Origin: Mangifera indica | Taxonomy: Eukaryota > Streptophyta > Magnoliopsida > Sapindales > Anacardiaceae | Assembly (NCBI RefSeq): GCF_011075055.1 | Contig: NC_058137.1 | Coordinates: 2,108,001-2,172,000 of the forward strand | Reading direction: 5' to 3' | DNA: 64,000 bases | Shown here: piece by piece, positions 50,301-63,120 of the stretch | Position numbering within the stretch: the stretch's first letter is position 1 | How the letters are laid out: the number at the start of each line of letters is the position of its first letter | The notes under the pieces: generated by a model | The model's database searches: none | What the model saw: only the letters and a program-made list of their open reading frames with translations | Told to the model about the DNA's origin: nothing | Program-made: the position numbers and the translations under genes

Positions 50301-53221
50301 GGAGTTATGTATTTGTGTGCTCCTAGCTTTATTTTTTGACGGTTTTGAATGTGCTTTATTCGTTCTTGGTAAGCAGCCTTGGTTCTTGCAAAAGCAAATC
50401 CAAACAATCCAGATTCCTTTCTTTCAAGATGGCCAATCCCAGTTGGAATTTAATATGCTTAATTAATTATTATAACATTTACTTCATTATATTATTCATT
50501 TCCATTTTTTTTATTATCATTATTTGCAGCTGCATTTGGGGGAAGTTTCCCACTGACCCAGATGGATTTTTTTTCTATTTTATTATTATTTAATCATTAA
50601 TTTAATTTAAGTTAATTCTAACTATTTTTCATGCATGCATTTGGCTTTTTTGCTTCTACCTCTTGGAAAAACATTAGCCCTATTGATGAACAATTTGTCC
50701 AACTTTCAGCAAACACTTTACTAAATTTTCTCCGCTGATTGTATCAATTAGAGGAGAAAAACATGGTAGAAAATTATTAGTCTTTAAGTTTTACTTAGTA
50801 AAGTAACCTTTGCAAATATTTACCAAGAAAATTAAGGTGGGGGAAATTTAGTCATGACATGGCTATTGGTAACTTACAATACACAATACATATCTTATGA
50901 TACGATACGATAAATATAAAAAACGATATATATCTTAAAATGTATTAAATTAGTATAATATAATAGACATATTCTATAATATAATATAATACATATTACT
51001 GATATAGATCGATACAATGACAAACCTAAGAGGGGTCAAAGTGAGTCACCTAACCACTCTTGGTCTGAGAAATTTGAGTTACCCCTTTATATGAAAATTG
51101 AGTATTTTAATACCCCTTTAGTCTTAAAAAATTACTAGTTTAATATATTAAAATATTAAAATAATTTTTAAAATTTCACACTGACTCTTTATAAATTTCA
51201 TCATTTTTTAATTAACTTTTTATATTTTTATTTTTATTTAATTTTAATCTCTCTATATTATATCTCTAGATTCACCACTGAATACACCGATCCATTTTAA
51301 TAAAAAAATAATGACATGGTAAAGGTATATATAAAAATTTTAAATTATGAAAGAATGTTTTAATATTTTTCAAGCTAATGATGTAATAATTAGTTTTTTA
51401 ATTTTATTTTAAAAAATCATATTCTATTATATGTTATAATAAATAAGATAAAAAATTAAAATTTTAACATACGATATAATAAACATTTAATCTGCCAATC
51501 ATGATTAATGAACCCAGCAAAAGTAGGAGGCAATGAAAGAATGTCCTCCGTAGGTTGGTATAATATAAAAAGAAGTTTCTTCTTCATCTTTTGACATCTA
51601 AATCAAAAGTCTTTTTTTAATCATAATTTTTATTTATTTATTTATTTTATTTTATGTTTTGGGTGAGAATAATACAAAAGTCGGTAACAAGATAATAATA
51701 ATATTCCCATTTATCTTATATTAGAATGACAGCCGAACTGTACAAGACAGAAAAACTCCAAAATGTCTTTCCTTCATAAACTAGTCAACTAATTAATTAA
51801 GATACTCCAGCAAATCGTCCAAACGGCTGTTAAATCAAAGGAATTTTCTTTGACTGGAAAACCATATTTTTTTCCCCTGGAAAATTTCGAGGCTGGGCCT
51901 TCATGCTCTGAAGTCAAGTCGGTTTCTGTTAAATCGGACCAAACACAGAGATGTAATGTGTCAGAAGCATGACCAAATGAGAAACAAGTTTCTCTGTAAT
52001 GCAATGCATGGAAGACTAGTTCCAGAATCCTACGAAGCTTTTGCTGGAGGCTAAAAATTGTATATCTTATTTATAAAAATAATATAAATAAGTGAAATAT
52101 AAATATAAATAATTAAATTTTAATTCAAATTAATTAATTAATTTTATATAATATAAATTTTAATTTTTATATTTATAAATTTAATATATTTTTAATATAA
52201 TATTAAAATTTAAATCTAAAGTAATGGAGTCTAATATATTTGGACAGCTCTAAATCGCGTGCCGCTTGGCTTGTTCTCTCAACCTGAGGTCCACGTAATA
52301 CTGACAGAAGTGTACTTTGTCTTCTAGTTAATCGTGACAAGAACACGCGCTCACGCGCGTCAAAAAGGATAAAGGATATCAGACATTCAACACAATTCAT
52401 TCACTGAGCAATGAGTGTTAGTAATCTATGTCTTTGACTCTGGCCTTTGCAGTCTTTTATGTTATGAACCATTCTTCTGCAACAAACTTCGAGAGGAGAG
52501 AAGAGAAGAGAAGAGAAAAGAAGAGAAAAGAATAGAATAGAATAGAATAGAATTCTTCCTTGACCGCTGTAGCAAATAGGGTTATTTATTTTAAGTAAAA
52601 CAATAGGTCTTCAAATTTTTTTATAATATTTTAATATTAAAATAATAATTATAAGAACAGTTAATTTAATTTAAAAAAAGGGTCTAAATTTAAAAAAAAA
52701 AAAAGAATTCTCTGTTAATAGTTTTTGAACACCAAGTTGATTGATTTGGTTTGGGAAATGAGGAGCATTTTAGAGTCTTTTGAGAAGCTTATTATATTTT
52801 ATTAGCTATGGGTTCTCATGATTCATGATATGGAAAAACATGAGTACATTTTTCATATTATTACAAAATCATTCTCTTTATTGTTATTATTATTATCATT
52901 ATGAAAATCCATTACTATATAATAAAAAAAAAATTAATGGTCTCTTTCGTTAAACATGCAATGATAATAATAGTAATTAAATACACATGCATCGTAAACA
53001 ATTGGTTTCTTATGGAGATTTGTAAGTCAATAAGCTCTAGGTGGATTTCTTCATTTTTTTCCTTTTTTTCCACACAATCGAAGAGTAAAGTACACTTGTT
53101 CTGTTCATCCTTCTCATTCTCATTCATGGAGAAAATGGCAAGAAATTAAAAACAGTTTACTCAAGAAATTAAAGGTCTTCTCTTTGTTACATTTGGTGCA
53201 TTATTATTCTGTGTATCGGAG
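47397..53221. other. Gene-poor intergenic stretch
   Basis: No gene was supported on either strand. 48240-48720, 51100-51480 and 52050-52210 are strongly AT-rich. Near 50876-51010 are degraded ATACGATACGATA / ATAATATAATAC repeats. 52492-52552 is an AGAGA/AGAAT microsatellite. 49880-50060 is less AT-rich with CTCATCTAGAGAGAGA motifs. It could be transcribed, but I found no known microRNA or structured RNA. Frames of 60-85 codons (for example 50336-50593 and 51789-52004) carry no family signature. Confidence 0.5.
52492..52552 (+). repeat. AGAGA / AGAAT pentanucleotide microsatellite
   Basis: About 60 bases of AGAGA units grade into ATAGA/AGAAT units, with occasional single-base changes. Confidence 0.9.
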
Positions 53222-53410
53222 TACAGGTTCTCTTGCTAAATTCCTCAGCAATATCAATACTATGTTTCATGAGAATTAACAAGTGAGGTTTTTGTATATA
53301 TTTCGGAAAGTAAATAAAACTGCTAATTGGATATCCAATTTTGCTTTAGATTCGTTGGCATTTTATCAAGATCCACTAATAAAATTGCAAGGATTATTTC
53401 GGAGTTCTAG
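53222..53410 (+). pseudogene. RNase H-like (RVT_3) remnant, probably from a LINE-type copy
   Basis: The frame reads SLAKFLSNINTMFHEN, a TAA where these proteins usually have Trp, then QVRFLYIFRKVNKTANWISN and FALDSL. The spacing matches the plant RNase H-like domain found in LINEs and in many degenerate copies (consensus about HIxREANxxADWLAN). No upstream reverse transcriptase or downstream frame is seen. Confidence 0.45.
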
Positions 53411-54504
53411 ATTTAAATTAATGTTTATATTTCTTGTGTATTTTTGGGTCTTTGACCCAGATCTTGTATTAAAACAAAAAAAAAATCTTCTTTTTGATCT
53501 CTTTCATTATCTATACTTAATAAGGATCGAAGAGTGTTTTCTCTTTAATTATTTCGCTCTCCCTAGGCTTGTTTATGATTGCACTGAAGTCAGATATGGC
53601 TGCCTTCTTTGATAAAGAGATTATTGCTTGGTTTCAGACTCTATATATCTTAACAAAGTACTGTATGTTCACAAGACTAAGAAACTAGAAATATGTATGT
53701 AAATCAAATCTTGGGGGCTTTTTCCTGTTGGCAGGTAAAATCTCCATATCAGCCAAGATTGCTTTAAATCATAAGCAAGTTAATTACCACCTTTCTAGGC
53801 GTTGAAAACAAGTGATTTAACAAAATAAACTGCCAAGTATGAAATGATTCAAGCTGAGATTTTTTTAACTTCAAGATGGTATATATCCAATCAACACAGA
53901 GAGCTTTAAAATTTTGGGTTCTGCATTTGACCATGCCCTTATATATATTCCAAATTTAATTAACCGCAAGAATATTTTTTTCTTTTCGAAGAGAACTTTT
54001 CATAAGGAGGCATCGATCCATCCTTAACTCAAAAATTATATTGAACTTTATAATACAAACATATAAAATGAATCTTCATTTCTGGAAATCTGATAAAAAT
54101 GGTGGATAATTGAAGGCCAACAGGCTCCTTATGAGAAAAAACAAAGAGTTTCAACTGAAATATAGATGTGGTACATAAAACTCCATTTCATTCACTCACT
54201 ATTGCAAACACAAACATACATTGCGACCTAAAACTGACTTCAAAAGGAAATAAACAGAAGAAAAAGAGCTACCAATTCTAGGGTTTAAAGTTGATATTGA
54301 AGAAACTAAGCCCCCGATCTCCATCTTGAAGTATTAGGATTTGAAAACATCCATCGTCTATGGAGTTGAAACTTAAAAGTAACTTTGTCTTGATAATATT
54401 CTTTAGTCGAAGCTACAATAAGTAATAAACAAAAGAAAAACAAAAAAAAAAAAAAACGAAACTTCACCAGCCGTCTAGTTAATTCCCACGGCAAGAGACC
54501 AAAT
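53411..54504. other. Intergenic; Dof gene 3' region
   Basis: AT-rich with no gene seen. The last few hundred bases before 54505 are likely 3' untranslated region of the minus-strand Dof gene. A poly-A/T run lies at 54441-54457. Confidence 0.5.
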
Positions 54505-55749
54505 CTATAAGGCATTGCTGGTTGAAGAAGAGCTAAAACTAGAAAAATCTGTCCATGCAGTAGCAGTATTCCAGTATTGTTCATTTCCTTGAATCCCCAA
54601 GAATTGTCTTGACAAATTCATCTCATTGTTGTCCTCCATTTTCACCGAAGCCAACTGCGAAACGTTAACCCCAGAAGTAGAATTAAGCTTAGGCCGGACC
54701 TGAGCCCCACCATTTCCATAGCCAGATAGCTCAACACCACTTTCAAATGGGTATAATACTGAAGAAGAAGAAGAATCCAACCCACCCAAAAATGGAAATT
54801 GCTGAGCTTGATGCAAGCGCCACTGATCTAGGCCACCTAAAGATGATAAAAGAGAACCAGAAGCCGCACTACCGACACCATCGGCACCACTAGCTAACGC
54901 ACTACCAATGTGAAAATTCATGTCATTTGTAGCTCCTAGAGTTGGAGCAGAAATTGAACCATAATTCATGCCAATATCATGGCCACCAGTGAATTCGGTT
55001 GTGAGATGATGAAGAGGAGTACTCATAAACCGCAGTGGAGGAACCTGCGGTCCGAGACCTAAAATATCGCTGGTTCCGCTATTAGAAGACATTGTGCTTG
55101 TGGAACCAGACCCAGTTGGGCGATCATTACTAACTGGACTTTTTGAGCTGCTTCCTTTGCTTCTTTTATTCCTTCTACAGCCGCCTCCCACTGGAACACT
55201 TCTCAGGGCGCCACCCCTTGTCCAGTAGCGTCTACAAGTTTTGCAGAAGTGGCGAGGCTGGGAGAGGCTGTAGTTATTGAAGTAGCAAAATTTAGTGTTG
55301 GTTGATTCACATCGTGGACATTTCAGTGCTGTTTCCGGCATCGGTATGTTAGCCATCCGAGCTCGATCTGCCATCGATCCTGGCCGGATTGACCCGCCAC
55401 CACTACTCCCATGAGGCTGTGGAGGTGGTGGTAGTGGTGGAGGAGGAGGAGCAGCAAACTGATGAGTAGTATTTGCACCGCTATTTGCTCCCGGTTGGTG
55501 ATTTGGTTGCTGTAAAATTAACAAAAGCAAAACACAAAAAAGGGAAAAACAAAAATTAATCCCATATCTGGTATATTCAACAAGATATAACAAAAGTAAC
55601 AAGAATATTTATCTTTTGAATTTAGCTTTTTTGGCAAAGAAACTACTTGTAGAACACAAATGAAGAGCAGAAAGAAGGAAAAAAAAAACCCTTACTTGTT
55701 GCCAGTTGGCTGGATCAAGATAAGCAGCTGGTATGGAGGGAAATACCAT
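54505..55749 (-). CDS. Dof zinc-finger transcription factor
   Basis: Two exons, 55696-55749 and 54505-55509, give 352 residues. The first 18 residues, [18 protein letters not shown], are the N-terminal motif of a Dof subgroup (DOF2.4/DOF5.1-like in Arabidopsis), with the intron right after it as usual. A Pro-rich linker precedes the Dof domain at about 80-134: a single C2-C2 finger with Cys in CPRC and CKTC 21 residues apart, followed by [20 protein letters not shown] and a basic nuclear-localisation stretch. The remainder is Ser/Gly-rich with [20 protein letters not shown] and a final [13 protein letters not shown], as in this subgroup. Dof proteins bind AAAG in promoters; this clade is often linked to vascular or root tissue. 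Confidence 0.95.
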
Positions 55750-55858
55750 ATTGGTTCTCGATCTTTCTTGCTTCCTTTTGTAAAAGGTTGATGGGTTTTT
55801 ATATTTTTGTGAGATAATATAGTGGAGAATTACATCAACACATATGCAAGAGAGAGTT

Positions 55859-55878
55859 GCAGAGAGAGAGAGAGAGAG
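55859..55878. repeat. (GA)n / (CT)n microsatellite in the Dof leader
   Basis: An uninterrupted GA run, CT on the Dof sense strand, lies about 110 bases before the start codon. CT-rich leaders are common near plant transcription starts. Confidence 0.9.
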
Positions 55879-55947
55879 TGAAGAGAAAGATAAAGAAAGA
55901 AGAGGATGAGAAGTAAAAATAAAGGAAGTAGCTGGAGAGTGAGTGGC

Positions 55948-55966
55948 TTTATATATATATATATTT
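55948..55966 (-). promoter_or_regulatory. TATA box of the Dof gene
   Basis: On the minus strand an alternating TA run reads into TATATAAAGCC, about 200 bases upstream of the ATG. This is a plausible TATA element for transcription starting near 55920. Confidence 0.5.
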
Positions 55967-58399
55967 TTTTAATAAAATTATTAATAAATAAATAAAAATT
56001 GTTTGTTCTTTCTCAATGGAGTCTTTTTGTTTTATTGCTTTTTAGGGTTGAGCGAAGGAAGTATATTTAGTTTCTTAACTAATAAGCTTTCTTTCAAATG
56101 AAATGCTCCGGTTAAGAAAAAGATACTATTAGTGTTGTTGTGGCTGTCCTCTTGCGTGGAAAAATTCAAGTAGAAAATATTCTTTATATATATAAATATA
56201 TATATTATGTTTTGGTCTGCATAGGTAAACACAAAATTGAATAAATTATTAAATGAAAATGAAAGAAATCAAGGTAAAAAAGAATGTTAGAAATAATTAA
56301 AAAATAAAAGTTTGTTGTTGTGCTTTGTTGTAGAATTGAATAGTCGAATAGTCCCGACCAAATTATCCTTTTTCCCGGTCCGGTATGCTCCCCCCTCCTT
56401 CCCTCTCCCTCCTCACTCTCCTTTATTTTGCATGGCAATATTTTACATATATATAAAATTTCGCTCTTCTCTCACGCTCCCTTTTGGCGGTTTCTCCACT
56501 CTCCATATCCCGCGTCGCCTCCCCTCCGATATTTGGTGTTTATGGGCCACTCTGCCTTCATATCAATCATCTACTCTACAGGTTTGCCTTACGTTTATGA
56601 TCTCTCGCAATTCATAGTATGAGTACGAATATGGTGTATTTGAGTAAAGTTAACTCAAATTTGCTTGTTATTTTGGTTTATTCAAATACAAAATAAATGG
56701 TCATAAAGAGAATGGTTGGTTTAATAGATTTATAAGTAATTTTCGAAAACAATTAATATTTTATCTATTCAAAACAATATTGTTCTTTATCAATGTATAC
56801 TATGTAAGCAATAGAAAACGTCATTTTGTTATATAACTTGGAGTCAAAATAATATTATTTTGTTTTAAATTTATCAAACTTGACTTGCATTGACTTAAGC
56901 TCATATCTATAATGTCAAACCCATGCGTTACACCATTGTATTTGTCTATGTTGATGTTTCTTAACGAAGATTAATTAAATTGCATAGAAAATTTTAAAAA
57001 ATATATATTATTGTGAATAACTCAAAAACAAAAGTTGTAGTTTGATCAGGGAAAAAGATAACTTGAAAACCCTAAGAAAGAATGCCTAGTATACGCCAAA
57101 TCATTTAATCCATAATAATAGAACAATTTGTTGTGCTGGACGTAGACACAGCCATGGTGCCAGGCCAAATTAAAAAAGCCCACGGTGCCAAGGGCAGGCC
57201 TTGCAGGTCCCACTAGGCCACAGCACAACCCAAATTTTTCTGAGTCATGTCTTAATAAGTTTCGAGCTACTTCACCTATCATGTTTTTATTGAACATGTC
57301 AGCCGAACACTAAAGCCCTTGGCACAACTCACAAAATTGCAAGTGGTATCCCATTGAATTTGTGGCATTTACTAGCAAATCAGCCCAATCCTTTAGACAA
57401 GTCCTAAAAGTAAATAATATTTTATTATATAAAGACATTATTTTTTATACCCGAATTTGTAATAAGTTTTGTGCATGCAGTTATGCTCAAATCCCGTAGA
57501 TGACATTACTTACGAAACCTCTAATAAAATCAATTAAAAATAATAATAATAATTGGAAGTAGAATTCAGAGAGCATCCCCAATGAACTTGTTTGATACAT
57601 AACCAGGTTGTCAATAATGATTCTCTAATTATAAATTTTAATAGTACGACTACTATAGAATTACTGATACATGCACCCATTTTATGCTGCACTCTTTTGA
57701 GAAAGTTTCCAGATGCCTTCGGATGCCATGACGAGTGAACTGAAGAACTTCAAGTGAATCGTCTGCTTTCTGGCACTCCGTAGCACCTCATAGACTTCAG
57801 AATGTAAGCATCGCCCTTCTATGAAATAGGCGCACTGACTGCCAATGTGATGATAACCAATTAGGAGTTCTGGGTGCGGAAAATGAAAGTTATTTGAGGC
57901 AGACAAAAATAGGTACTCATACCCATTGAAGCCGCAACACAGCGGCTCGGCCGTCCTCAGAAATCTCAATCTCAATCTCAATCCTAGCATGAGAACTAGT
58001 CTAAAGATTCAGGAGACCAAGTTAGCCTAAACTTTTGTAGTATAACATGCAGAAAGGCATAGGCAAGCTAGCCATGGTATAAAATCAACCATCTACAATA
58101 AACAACAAATGCAGATGCTGTAGAGTAGGCTGTTGGACTACGGTGACTGATTCAATACTTATTTGTAACATAAATTATGTAGGTGCTGCATGAGTATGAA
58201 AGAGAATCTCTGAATTATGTTCAAGTCAAACTTCCAAACTAATTCAACTGCATTCTAGATCTTGTGATAAGATCAGTTTACATTTCGAAAATAGATCAGC
58301 CAGACATAAAATAGGACAGCAACAATGTTTTTGACTTTCAACCAGCTGAAATCAAATATGAAAGATACATACTTGGACCAATACAAGCACTGAGGTAAG
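55967..58399. other. Intergenic; no gene confidently called
   Basis: 56640-56920 resembles the dispersed AT-rich repeat seen elsewhere in the window. A minus-strand frame at 57682-57990 is open for about 100 codons. An alternative minus-strand reading at about 57909-57987 gives IEIEIEISEDGRAAVLRLQW followed by a GT donor. I recognise no family in it. Confidence 0.4.
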
Positions 58400-58523
58400 T
58401 GCTTCGGAAAGGGCATTACCATTATTAAGCAGCTGCAGATTCCTCACCATCAGATTTTTCAGACCATGACGGATGGTGCTTCGGAAAAGAGCATACTTGG
58501 ACCATCAGAATTGGGGTGAGTTA
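58400..58523 (-). other. Possible coding fragment next to the Copia LTR
   Basis: On the minus strand a frame reads KYALFRSTIRHGLKNLMVRN then GNALSEALTSVLVLVQ, followed by GTATGT, a plausible donor. It abuts the end of the Copia LTR at 58524. It could be an exon remnant or chance; no family is assigned. Confidence 0.2.
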
Positions 58524-58858
58524 TGTTACGATTCCAGGTGCTATCTGCAGATTTCTATTATTGGAATCAATGATTACATCAAAGAGTCAGACTATAAATA
58601 GTCAAACCAAATACACCAAAATAGGAATCTTAATGATGCCAAATCCAGGATACTAATGACACCAAATCAGTAATCGTAATGGCACCAGATCAAGGATCCT
58701 AATGGCAGATTACATTGGAAAGGGAAATTAAACAAATATATAATATCTAATAGCCTAGCAATAACCGGATTCTAGGGGAAATCTCCTAAAAATAAAAAAA
58801 TTCCATTAAATTTGAAATATTCTAACAAAAACTTCATTAAATCTGTAATACTTTAACA
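58524..58858 (-). repeat. 3' LTR of a decayed Copia element
   Basis: On the minus strand it begins TGTTAAAGTATTACAG directly after a GGGGAG purine tract and ends near GGAATCGTAACA, a TG...CA unit of about 335 bp. It follows the end of Copia polyprotein homology (58862-59170), as expected for a 3' LTR. Confidence 0.7.
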
Positions 58859-58861
58859 CTC

Positions 58862-59170
58862 CCCTTCAAACTGATGGATAAATGTTTTTCATTCCTAGCA
58901 TACCTATAATCTTCTAGAACATATGACCAGCTACACCTTTTTAAGAACATTGACAACTTGTCTTTTTGATGGAACGTAAAGCTTGCAAATCAGACCACTC
59001 TCAAGTTTTTCTTTTATAAAGTGTTCATCCACTTCTACATGCTTCATTCAATCATGTTATATCGGATTGTGAGATATGTTGATGGCTGACTTATTATCGT
59101 AGTATAGCTTCACTTGTCCTTCCTACTTAACTCTAAGGTCTTCTTGGATTATCTTGACCCATGAGAGTGT
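58862..59170 (-). pseudogene. 3' end of a Copia pol gene (RNase H region), decayed
   Basis: The minus strand reads YYDNKSAINISHNPI, then a TAA and an out-of-register base, then KHVEVDEHFIKEKLESGLIC and YVPSKRQVVNVLKK. This is the well-known C-terminal block of Copia polyproteins, normally CDNKSA...HVEVD.HFI.EKL. Stops interrupt it and the upstream reverse transcriptase and integrase are not recognisable. A 5' LTR was not found in the window. Confidence 0.8.
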
Positions 59171-59335
59171 TAAAGTTGGTACTCTAGAGCCAATTTTCTA
59201 AACAATATAAGTCTATGTTGAGTCATATTTATACTACTTCTAGTCAAATTTATACAACTAGACCTCTATGTTCACAGAAAGGAAAGATATGCAACTAAAA
59301 CTTTTGAATAATTTGAGAAGTCAATAGCACAGAAT

Positions 59336-59580
59336 ATTCTTTAGCACCAGACATTCTCAATCTCACAACATCTCAAAATCAGTTCCCAATGTTTTTTATA
59401 CATATTGGGATGGGGATACCACAATGTAACTTGAAATGTTAATACATGAAAGTAAAAGATTCTTTAGCACCAGACATTCTCACTCTCATTACATCTCAAA
59501 ATCGGTTCCCAGTGTTTTTTATACATATTGGGATAGGGAAACCACAATGTAACTTGAACCGTTAATACATGAAAGTAAAA
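59336..59580 (+). repeat. Tandem duplication, two units of about 122 bp
   Basis: TTAGCACCAGACATTCTCA at 59341 recurs at 59463. Both units continue through CATCTCAAAATC(A/G)GTTCCCA and GTTTTTTATACATATTGGGA to ATACATGAAAGTAAAA. They differ by only a few bases, so the duplication is recent. Confidence 0.9.
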
Positions 59581-61556
59581 AATTCTAAACATTTTCCTGA
59601 TTCCTTATTTTTCACTTGTCACATGTACAGAGAAACATACCTCAATATATATGGTGCTTTCCTTGCTCACCAATATCTTACAAACTGACAAAAACAAAAC
59701 AAAAAATTTAGATGCTAATAAAGCAAATGAAATTTATAACAGTAATTAAAAAAATGGATGATCCACTGAAACTATAATGTACCTTGATCTTTTGATTCCA
59801 CCCAGGACATCAAGATAGCACCAAATTCACTAAATAATAGAAAGTTTGAATCTAACTTAATATAAGAGTTTACCTATAACACTAAAGTGGCACAACCCTC
59901 CAATAACTCATGAAATCCTCCTCTTCTCTGATGCACTATTATTATTATTTTTTCATTAAGAGAAAAGGTACAAAAGAATGAAAATTTGAAGTCACAACTT
60001 AAAGAAGAAAAAATTGGTGTAAGGGGTGGGTGTTAAAGATAAAACAGAAACATACATATAAGTTTCATAGCACAAACTTAGAAGCTATTCTACTTAAATT
60101 ATAGGTACTCCATGCGCCCACTGTTAAATAGGAACAATGTGGGGAAAGAAAAAGCATTGTCTGTGAGCCACTAATATTTTTACCATCAACAATACCATTA
60201 CTAGCATTCTCATGATTGAAAGCTAAATCATTCTGTTACAGGTGTCTTAGCAGTCACAATATCTGTGTGACACAATGAAGCTGTGATAGGATTGTCCCAA
60301 ATAGATAGTTTATGAAGGCAGGCACTGTGAACATCCTCTGAACACCTGTCACCATCATGCCTCGTAGCTATCCTTAAGCAAAGGAGAGGTCAACTTTATC
60401 CTCTGATTTTTCTAGTTATGGTCAACAGCTGCATAAACCATATAGATGATACCAACGAAGCTTTAAATTCTGTTCGCAATGTCGCTGAGATAAATTATCA
60501 AAACATTATACAAGCTATGATCAAATATACTTTATGCAGTGTAAATCAAAATATTGACCAGGAAGCATAATTTGATACCATTCCTCAATCAAACTTTATT
60601 CAGGCTTTCACTTTAGAATGCGAATCCTCCACAAGCCTTGCTCAAATGCGCAACAACTCCGTGTGGCTGTTAGTTTCTGAAGCAATGGTTGACTACTTGC
60701 TATTTCTCATCAACGCAATCACTCATTAATTCACTAAGAATAAAATTGACTTCCTAAGAAAATAACAACCAATTATAATTTAGATAAAATATGAACGATG
60801 AACAGATTTTGCCAAGTCTGTCGTGAGACCAACAAAATGACACTAAGGAATTTTACACAATACAAGTCAAAATTTTCAAATTCGAAGACACAAAGTAAAG
60901 AATTTCATTATTTTAAATTTTAAAAGATGAAGATAAGAACGCCTCTTGCAGTCTGTACTTATGTTCATAAAGTATAAACTGAAATAGAAAAACCTAATAA
61001 AAAATAGAAAATCCAAGGGCTTTTTCGAAACAACAGGAGTATGTTCCCGCGAAACATAAACTAGTGGCTGCAGTAGAAAATTTTGAACATTCAGACGAAA
61101 TTGCCCTTAACTTATGGTCCCTCGGATTACCACGTGTCACTCTAAAGAGTAAAAGTTCTGGTTTTAGTTTATTATTAATAAAACAAATTTCAAATGAATT
61201 TAAAATTTCATCTGACTCTGCCAAATGTTAAGAGGAATTCCATAATTTTTATTCTTTATTATATAATTAACCAGTTAATTTTATCTAAATTAAGCACATT
61301 AAGACTTTCATATATTTTATAAATTTAACAGTTTTTTTATTTCAATTCTTTTCCAGTACAACTTTATGCATACCTTTCATTTGCACCCTCAATGAACTAT
61401 GGTGAAGTTGCAGCTTTTGAGAGAAAAGCACGCATTAACGCTCCTAGATTTGACAAGATTCACAATCACAAACTGTAAAATAGAAATGCCAACAATGCAC
61501 AAACCAACATAATGAGGTGGTAAATTAGAGGGAAAGAAAATTTAGGGGTTACAAAA
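59581..61556. other. Intergenic, no gene seen
   Basis: AT-rich, with no convincing frame. The 76-codon minus-strand frame at 60994-61224 has no family signature. The sequence just left of 61557 is probably the 3' untranslated region of the glycosyltransferase gene. Confidence 0.5.
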
Positions 61557-63120
61557 CTATTTACATTGCTTAGATCTAAAAGTTTCTGTATCAAGAAGTT
61601 TAACCATTAGCTTCTCTAACCTCTTAGAATTTACAGTTGGTTTCACAGCATATGGATTTCCATAGACTACACAAGGATCTTTACCTAGAAAGGAATTGCC
61701 CACACACCAGCCACCAGGAGTAAACCGATTATTTGATCTCTTCAAGAGCTTCGCATCAATTCTATTAAGCACTGGGTCATCCTTGGCAAACTTTCGAGCA
61801 AATGGGGCACCACTTTGAACCATGTCTTCAAAATGTTTTAGTGTTAGTGTCACTGGGTGCTGCTTGGGAGGATTATCCCACTTTATATAATGCAAATCAT
61901 GGTTTACAGTAGTGTTCTGGTAATCTTTATGGTTGCAGATGACAGTGTGGAAGTAACCCTCAGGGGAGGACAAGAAATTTGTATAGTACATTAGGAGAGT
62001 ACGAGGGAGATTATCCCATCCCCACACACAGAATTCAAGAAACGATTTTGTCAGTACCACCCATCCAGACCCTGCAAACTTAGAAGTTAAAAATCCGAGG
62101 TATCATATAACTAAAACATCAAAGCAACCTATGCATCACTATATTTAGAAGATCTTACTTTCTACTTCAAGGATAAAGGAACACTAGGGAATACTCATGA
62201 CAAACTAATCAAAACACAATTTATGGATTGAAGTCTTCTACAAGATCAAATTGTGACACCAAATATTAGAAATCATGACCCAACTTAGGGAGATCAAACA
62301 TGGAAATTATCTTCTAACAGCACACTGTAATGCAAGGTTGACTCAGTGTTCTAATAACATAGCAGGCAGCAGCACGTGCTACAGGCTTCCTTGAATACAA
62401 TACAATTCTAATATCTAGCAAATAGTTCTAGAAAGCGGCTGGAGCTCAATGGTAATGCTATATAGGTGAACTGCAAAGCAAGCTCTTGTATATCCCAAAT
62501 ATTTCAGAAAAACAAATACAAGAAGCTGTGTTCCTTTGAATTGGCCAACCAAAGATTTATTCTGTATTTCAATGAACAATAATCTATGGCTCAAAAACTA
62601 GAGTTGAAATTTTTCATAATTATCTATATCTGCTAACAGGATTCATTAACTAAATGCAGTTCTGGAGAGATCCGTGATAGCCCAATATCAATTTATATCT
62701 ATAAATCTATTTACAAGTTATAATCAGAATTTATAAATCCAACTTGCAAATGCTCACACAGAAACAGGAAACTACACAGAGAATGAGAGATAATATAGAT
62801 TTAACAAGACTTAAAATTAAAGCTAAAGTAAAAATATTACCCATGAATAACTTGAAGGAAGCTGGGATGGACCTTTTTTCTTTTGCCCAAAAAACTCCAG
62901 ATTTCTTTAAATGATACAAGCCTGGATCTATGATGATGGGCCTTGCTCTCTGATACCTGTAAGCATTCAACAGAATAAACAGTAATCAACCTATTCTCTC
63001 TGATACGAAAAGAGAAATGTTTAACAGAAAGTATAAATTCTCACTCTTTCCAACCAATGCTACTTGAGTGTTCAAGGAAGTTCAGGTCCCTAGGTAAGAA
63101 TGCAAAGATGTGCAAAATAT
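61557..63120 (-). CDS. Family-14 glycosyltransferase (GlcAT14 / core-2 I-branching-like), 3' part
   Basis: Three 3' exons: 63045-63120, 62841-62956 and 61557-62071, joined in frame with GT-AG introns (235 codons seen plus stop). Landmarks in order: HIFAFLPRDLNFLEHSSSIG, RPIIIDPGLYHLKKSGVFWA, SFKLFMGSGWVVLTKSFLEF, NLPRTLLMYYTNFLSSPEGY, FHTVICNHKDY, NHDLHYIKWDNPPKQHP, SGAPFARKFAKDDPVLNRID and GGWCVGNS. This is the plant GT14 (Branch) family, type II Golgi membrane proteins. Characterised members add beta-linked glucuronic acid to arabinogalactan proteins. The membrane anchor and the first half of the catalytic domain lie beyond the right edge, so the exact activity is unknown. Confidence 0.93.

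Noticed and set aside
57682..57990. 102-codon minus-strand frame as a gene
   Set aside because: No family signature, no convincing start context, and an alternative frame in the same place looks equally protein-like.
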